Both the position numbers and the translations under genes were made by a program. Below the pieces are notes generated by a model, which ran no database searches, was not told where the DNA came from, and worked only from the letters and a program-made list of their open reading frames with translations. Below, piece by piece: positions 3,738 to 5,634 of a stretch of 5,634 nt of DNA. Positions within the stretch are counted from its first letter, which is position 1; every line of letters starts with the position of its first letter. The stretch comes from Pseudomonadota bacterium. GTDB taxonomy: Bacteria > Pseudomonadota > Gammaproteobacteria > Burkholderiales > Burkholderiaceae_B. The DNA lies in the NCBI GenBank assembly GCA_023386765.1, contig JAEWJD010000058.1, positions 1-5,634 on the forward strand, given 5' to 3'.

Positions 3738-5576
3738 ATGACCAGTATGAATGACCGTCTCCATGCCCAGGCGCTTGCCGCCCTCGACGCTGACGATACC
3801 GCCGTCGAACCTCCCGCTGTCTCCTGCGCTGCGGCGCGCGCCAATGGCGCCCAGATTCTGTTGCAAACCCTGATCGATCTGGGCGTGGATACGGTCTTCG
3901 GCTACCCCGGCGGCGCCGTCCTGCCGCTCTATGATGCCCTGCACGCCGAACCGCGCCTGCGCCATGTGCTGGTGCGCCACGAACAGGCCGCCGTGCATGC
4001 CGCCGAGGGCTATGCCCGCAGCACCGGCCGCACCGGTGTGGTGTTCGTGACCTCCGGCCCGGGCATGGCCAACACCACTTCCGGCCTGCTGGACGCCATG
4101 TGCGATTCCATTCCCGTATTGTGCGTGAGCGGGCAGGTTGCCACCAGTGCCATCGGTACCGATGCCTTCCAGGAGTGCGACGCCATCGGCATTTCGCGCC
4201 CGGTCACCAAGTGGAATACCCAGATCCGCCGCTGCGAGGATGTCGCCGACGTGGTGGGCCGCGCCTTCGCGCTTACGCGCCAGGGCCGTCCCGGGCCGGT
4301 GCTGGTCGACCTGCCCAAGGATGTGCAGCTGGCCACGCCCCGCTCCGAGGCGCTGGAGCCCAGCGTCGCCCAGGTGGCGGCGGCACGTGCGCGACGCCAG
4401 GCCGGCAAGACGGCGTTGCGCCTGCCGGCCGGCGCCTTGCGCCGCGCCGCCACCATGATCGCCCAGGCGCGCCGGCCCATTTTCTACGGCGGCGGCGGCC
4501 TGGTGAACTCCGGGCCGCAGGCCTGCCAGGTCTTCACCGAGCTGGTGCGCCAGACCGGCGCGCCCTGCACGCTGACGCTGATGGGGCTGGGTGCCTTTCC
4601 CGCTTCGGATCCGGCCTTCGTCGGCATGCTGGGCATGCACGGCACGCTCGAGGCCAATCTGGCCATGCACCACGCCGATCTGGTGGTCTGCATTGGCGCG
4701 CGCTTCGATGACCGCATCACGGGCCGCCTGGCCGATTTCTGCCCCAATGCCCGCAAAATCCATATCGATATCGATCCGGCCTCCATCAACAAGGTGGTGC
4801 GGGTCGATGCCGCCCTGGTGGGCGACTGCCTGCCCTTGCTGACGGCGCTGCAGGCCGAGCTGGCCGAGGCGTCGCTGCCGCCGGCGCGTCTGGAGGCCTG
4901 GTGGCATCGCATCGAAAGCTGGCGCGCCCGCGATTGCCTGGCCTATGAGCCGCAGCCCGACGCCATCCTGCCGCAGCAACTGATGTCGCGGCTGAACACG
5001 GCCCTGGCCGGGCGCGACGCCATCGTGTCCACCGATGTCGGTCAGCACCAGATGTGGGCCGCCCAGTATCTGCGTTTCGACCGGCCGGGCCGCTGGCTGA
5101 CCTCAGGCGGCGCCGGCACCATGGGCTATGGCCTGCCGGCCGCCGTGGGGGCGCAGATCGCCCATCCCGACAAGACCGTGGTTTGCGTCAGTGGCGATGC
5201 TTCGGTGCTGATGAACATCCAGGAGCTTTCCACCGCCATGCAGCACCGCGCGCCGGTCAAGGTCGTGCTGTGCAACAACGGCTATATGGGCATGGTGCGC
5301 CAGTGGCAGGAACTGATCCATGGCGGGCGCTACAGCCACAGCTACAACGCCTCGCTGCCGGATTTCGTGGCGCTGGCGCGGGCCTTCGGCTGGGGAGCGG
5401 CGCGGGTCGAGCACCCGGATCAACTGGATGCGGCGCTGGCCGAGTGCCTGGCGCACGACGGGCCGTTCTTTCTGGACGTCACCGTGGCAGCCCAGGAGAA
5501 CTGCTTCCCCATGATGCCTGCCGGCGAAGGCCACCATCGCATGATGCTGGCCGCCGGCAAGTGGTTCGAGGAATGA
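3738..5576 (+). CDS. ilvB: Acetolactate (acetohydroxyacid) synthase, large catalytic subunit
   Basis: A 612-residue thiamine diphosphate enzyme joining two pyruvates to 2-acetolactate, or pyruvate and 2-oxobutyrate to 2-aceto-2-hydroxybutyrate; first common step to valine, leucine and isoleucine. The N-terminal PYR domain (about 36-200) has FGYPGGAVLPLYDAL (54-68), RHEQ (80-83) with catalytic Glu82, and DAFQECDAIGISRPVTK (142-158). The central FAD-associated domain (about 230-375) has GARFDDRITG (320-329), marking the anabolic type rather than FAD-free AlsS. The C-terminal domain has the cofactor motif GDASVLMN (486-493), with metal ligands Asp487 and Asn514, and MVRQWQELIHGG (519-530). Sequence style resembles E. 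coli IlvI (AHAS III) and alphaproteobacterial enzymes. About 35 extra residues precede the domain. ATG 3738 or 3747 could start it; neither has a Shine-Dalgarno. No small subunit gene follows: the next gene is convergent. ilvB is used generically; the paralogue type is unproven. Confidence 0.93.
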   Translation: MTSMNDRLHAQALAALDADDTAVEPPAVSCAAARANGAQILLQTLIDLGVDTVFGYPGGAVLPLYDALHAEPRLRHVLVRHEQAAVHAAEGYARSTGRTGVVFVTSGPGMANTTSGLLDAMCDSIPVLCVSGQVATSAIGTDAFQECDAIGISRPVTKWNTQIRRCEDVADVVGRAFALTRQGRPGPVLVDLPKDVQLATPRSEALEPSVAQVAAARARRQAGKTALRLPAGALRRAATMIAQARRPIFYGGGGLVNSGPQACQVFTELVRQTGAPCTLTLMGLGAFPASDPAFVGMLGMHGTLEANLAMHHADLVVCIGARFDDRITGRLADFCPNARKIHIDIDPASINKVVRVDAALVGDCLPLLTALQAELAEASLPPARLEAWWHRIESWRARDCLAYEPQPDAILPQQLMSRLNTALAGRDAIVSTDVGQHQMWAAQYLRFDRPGRWLTSGGAGTMGYGLPAAVGAQIAHPDKTVVCVSGDASVLMNIQELSTAMQHRAPVKVVLCNNGYMGMVRQWQELIHGGRYSHSYNASLPDFVALARAFGWGAARVEHPDQLDAALAECLAHDGPFFLDVTVAAQENCFPMMPAGEGHHRMMLAAGKWFEE

Positions 5577-5586
5577 CGCGCCGCGC

Positions 5587-5634
5587 CTAGACGCAGCGCC
5601 CGCCGTCGACTTCCAGGCAGGTGCCGGTGATGAA
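5587..5634 (-). CDS. Short-chain dehydrogenase/reductase, C-terminal end only (cut by window edge)
   Basis: The minus strand from the window edge encodes FITGTCLEVDGGRCV and then TAG at 5589-5587. The pattern (F/Y)ITGxxLxVDGG is the near-universal C-terminal signature of classical short-chain dehydrogenases of the FabG kind, which use NAD(P)(H). Only 15 residues are visible, so substrate and symbol cannot be given. The gene ends 10 bp from the convergent acetolactate synthase stop, and no terminator is visible between them. Confidence 0.85.
   Translation of the reverse strand, partial: FITGTCLEVDGGRCV

Noticed and set aside
3723..5048. Long open frame (441 codons) on the minus strand, antisense to acetolactate synthase
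   Set aside because: Its product is Gly/Ala/His/Gln/Arg-rich with no family motif, and the plus-strand enzyme explains this DNA fully. GC-rich codon use creates such antisense frames.
5577..5634. Possible small subunit gene (ilvH) after acetolactate synthase
   Set aside because: The DNA after the stop reads as the end of a minus-strand short-chain dehydrogenase (FITGTCLEVDGG), so no ilvH begins here.
1..5634. A novel defence, mobile or biosynthetic system
   Set aside because: All seven genes belong to recognisable chromosomal families in alternating orientations, with no repeats, integrase, toxin-antitoxin pair, nuclease or phage gene. Nothing indicates a multi-gene system beyond the two regulatory pairs described.

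Overview
The window is 5.6 kb of GC-rich bacterial DNA, tightly packed, with seven protein genes on both strands. Two of these are cut by the window edges. The GC-rich third codon positions, an FMN riboswitch directly ahead of a stand-alone RibB, and the protein types present suggest a betaproteobacterium of the Bordetella/Achromobacter kind. That assignment is inference from style and gene content, not from a database match.

Layout from left to right. The 5' end of ribB (minus strand, 158-1) is preceded by a complete FMN riboswitch (405-264) and a leader (263-159) that can fold over the ribB ribosome-binding site. Next comes an NmrA-type NAD(P)-binding protein (plus, 598-1539). It is convergent with a small SET-domain protein methyltransferase gene (minus, 2071-1544), and only 4 bp separate the two stop codons. 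The transcription terminator of the NmrA gene appears to lie inside the 3' end of the SET gene. The SET gene is divergent from a YneE-type bestrophin channel gene (plus, 2223-3149), which in turn converges with an Lrp/AsnC-family regulator (minus, 3644-3168). That regulator is divergent from an acetolactate synthase large subunit gene (plus, 3738-5576). Their shared AT-rich spacer carries two Lrp-box-like sequences. The last 48 bp are the 3' end of a short-chain dehydrogenase gene on the minus strand, 10 bp past the acetolactate synthase stop.

Two parts read as functional units. One is riboflavin synthesis: FMN senses its own level through the riboswitch and controls RibB. The other is branched-chain amino acid synthesis: an Lrp-like regulator sits head to head with the first enzyme of the valine/leucine/isoleucine pathway, so amino-acid-responsive control is the natural hypothesis. 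The NmrA, SET and bestrophin genes look like independent single-gene units and share no evident pathway.

I see no tRNA, rRNA, CRISPR array, insertion sequence or phage gene, and no convincing sign of a new multi-gene system. The most interesting details are regulatory: the ribB leader fold, the paired Lrp-like boxes, and the terminator embedded antisense in the SET gene.
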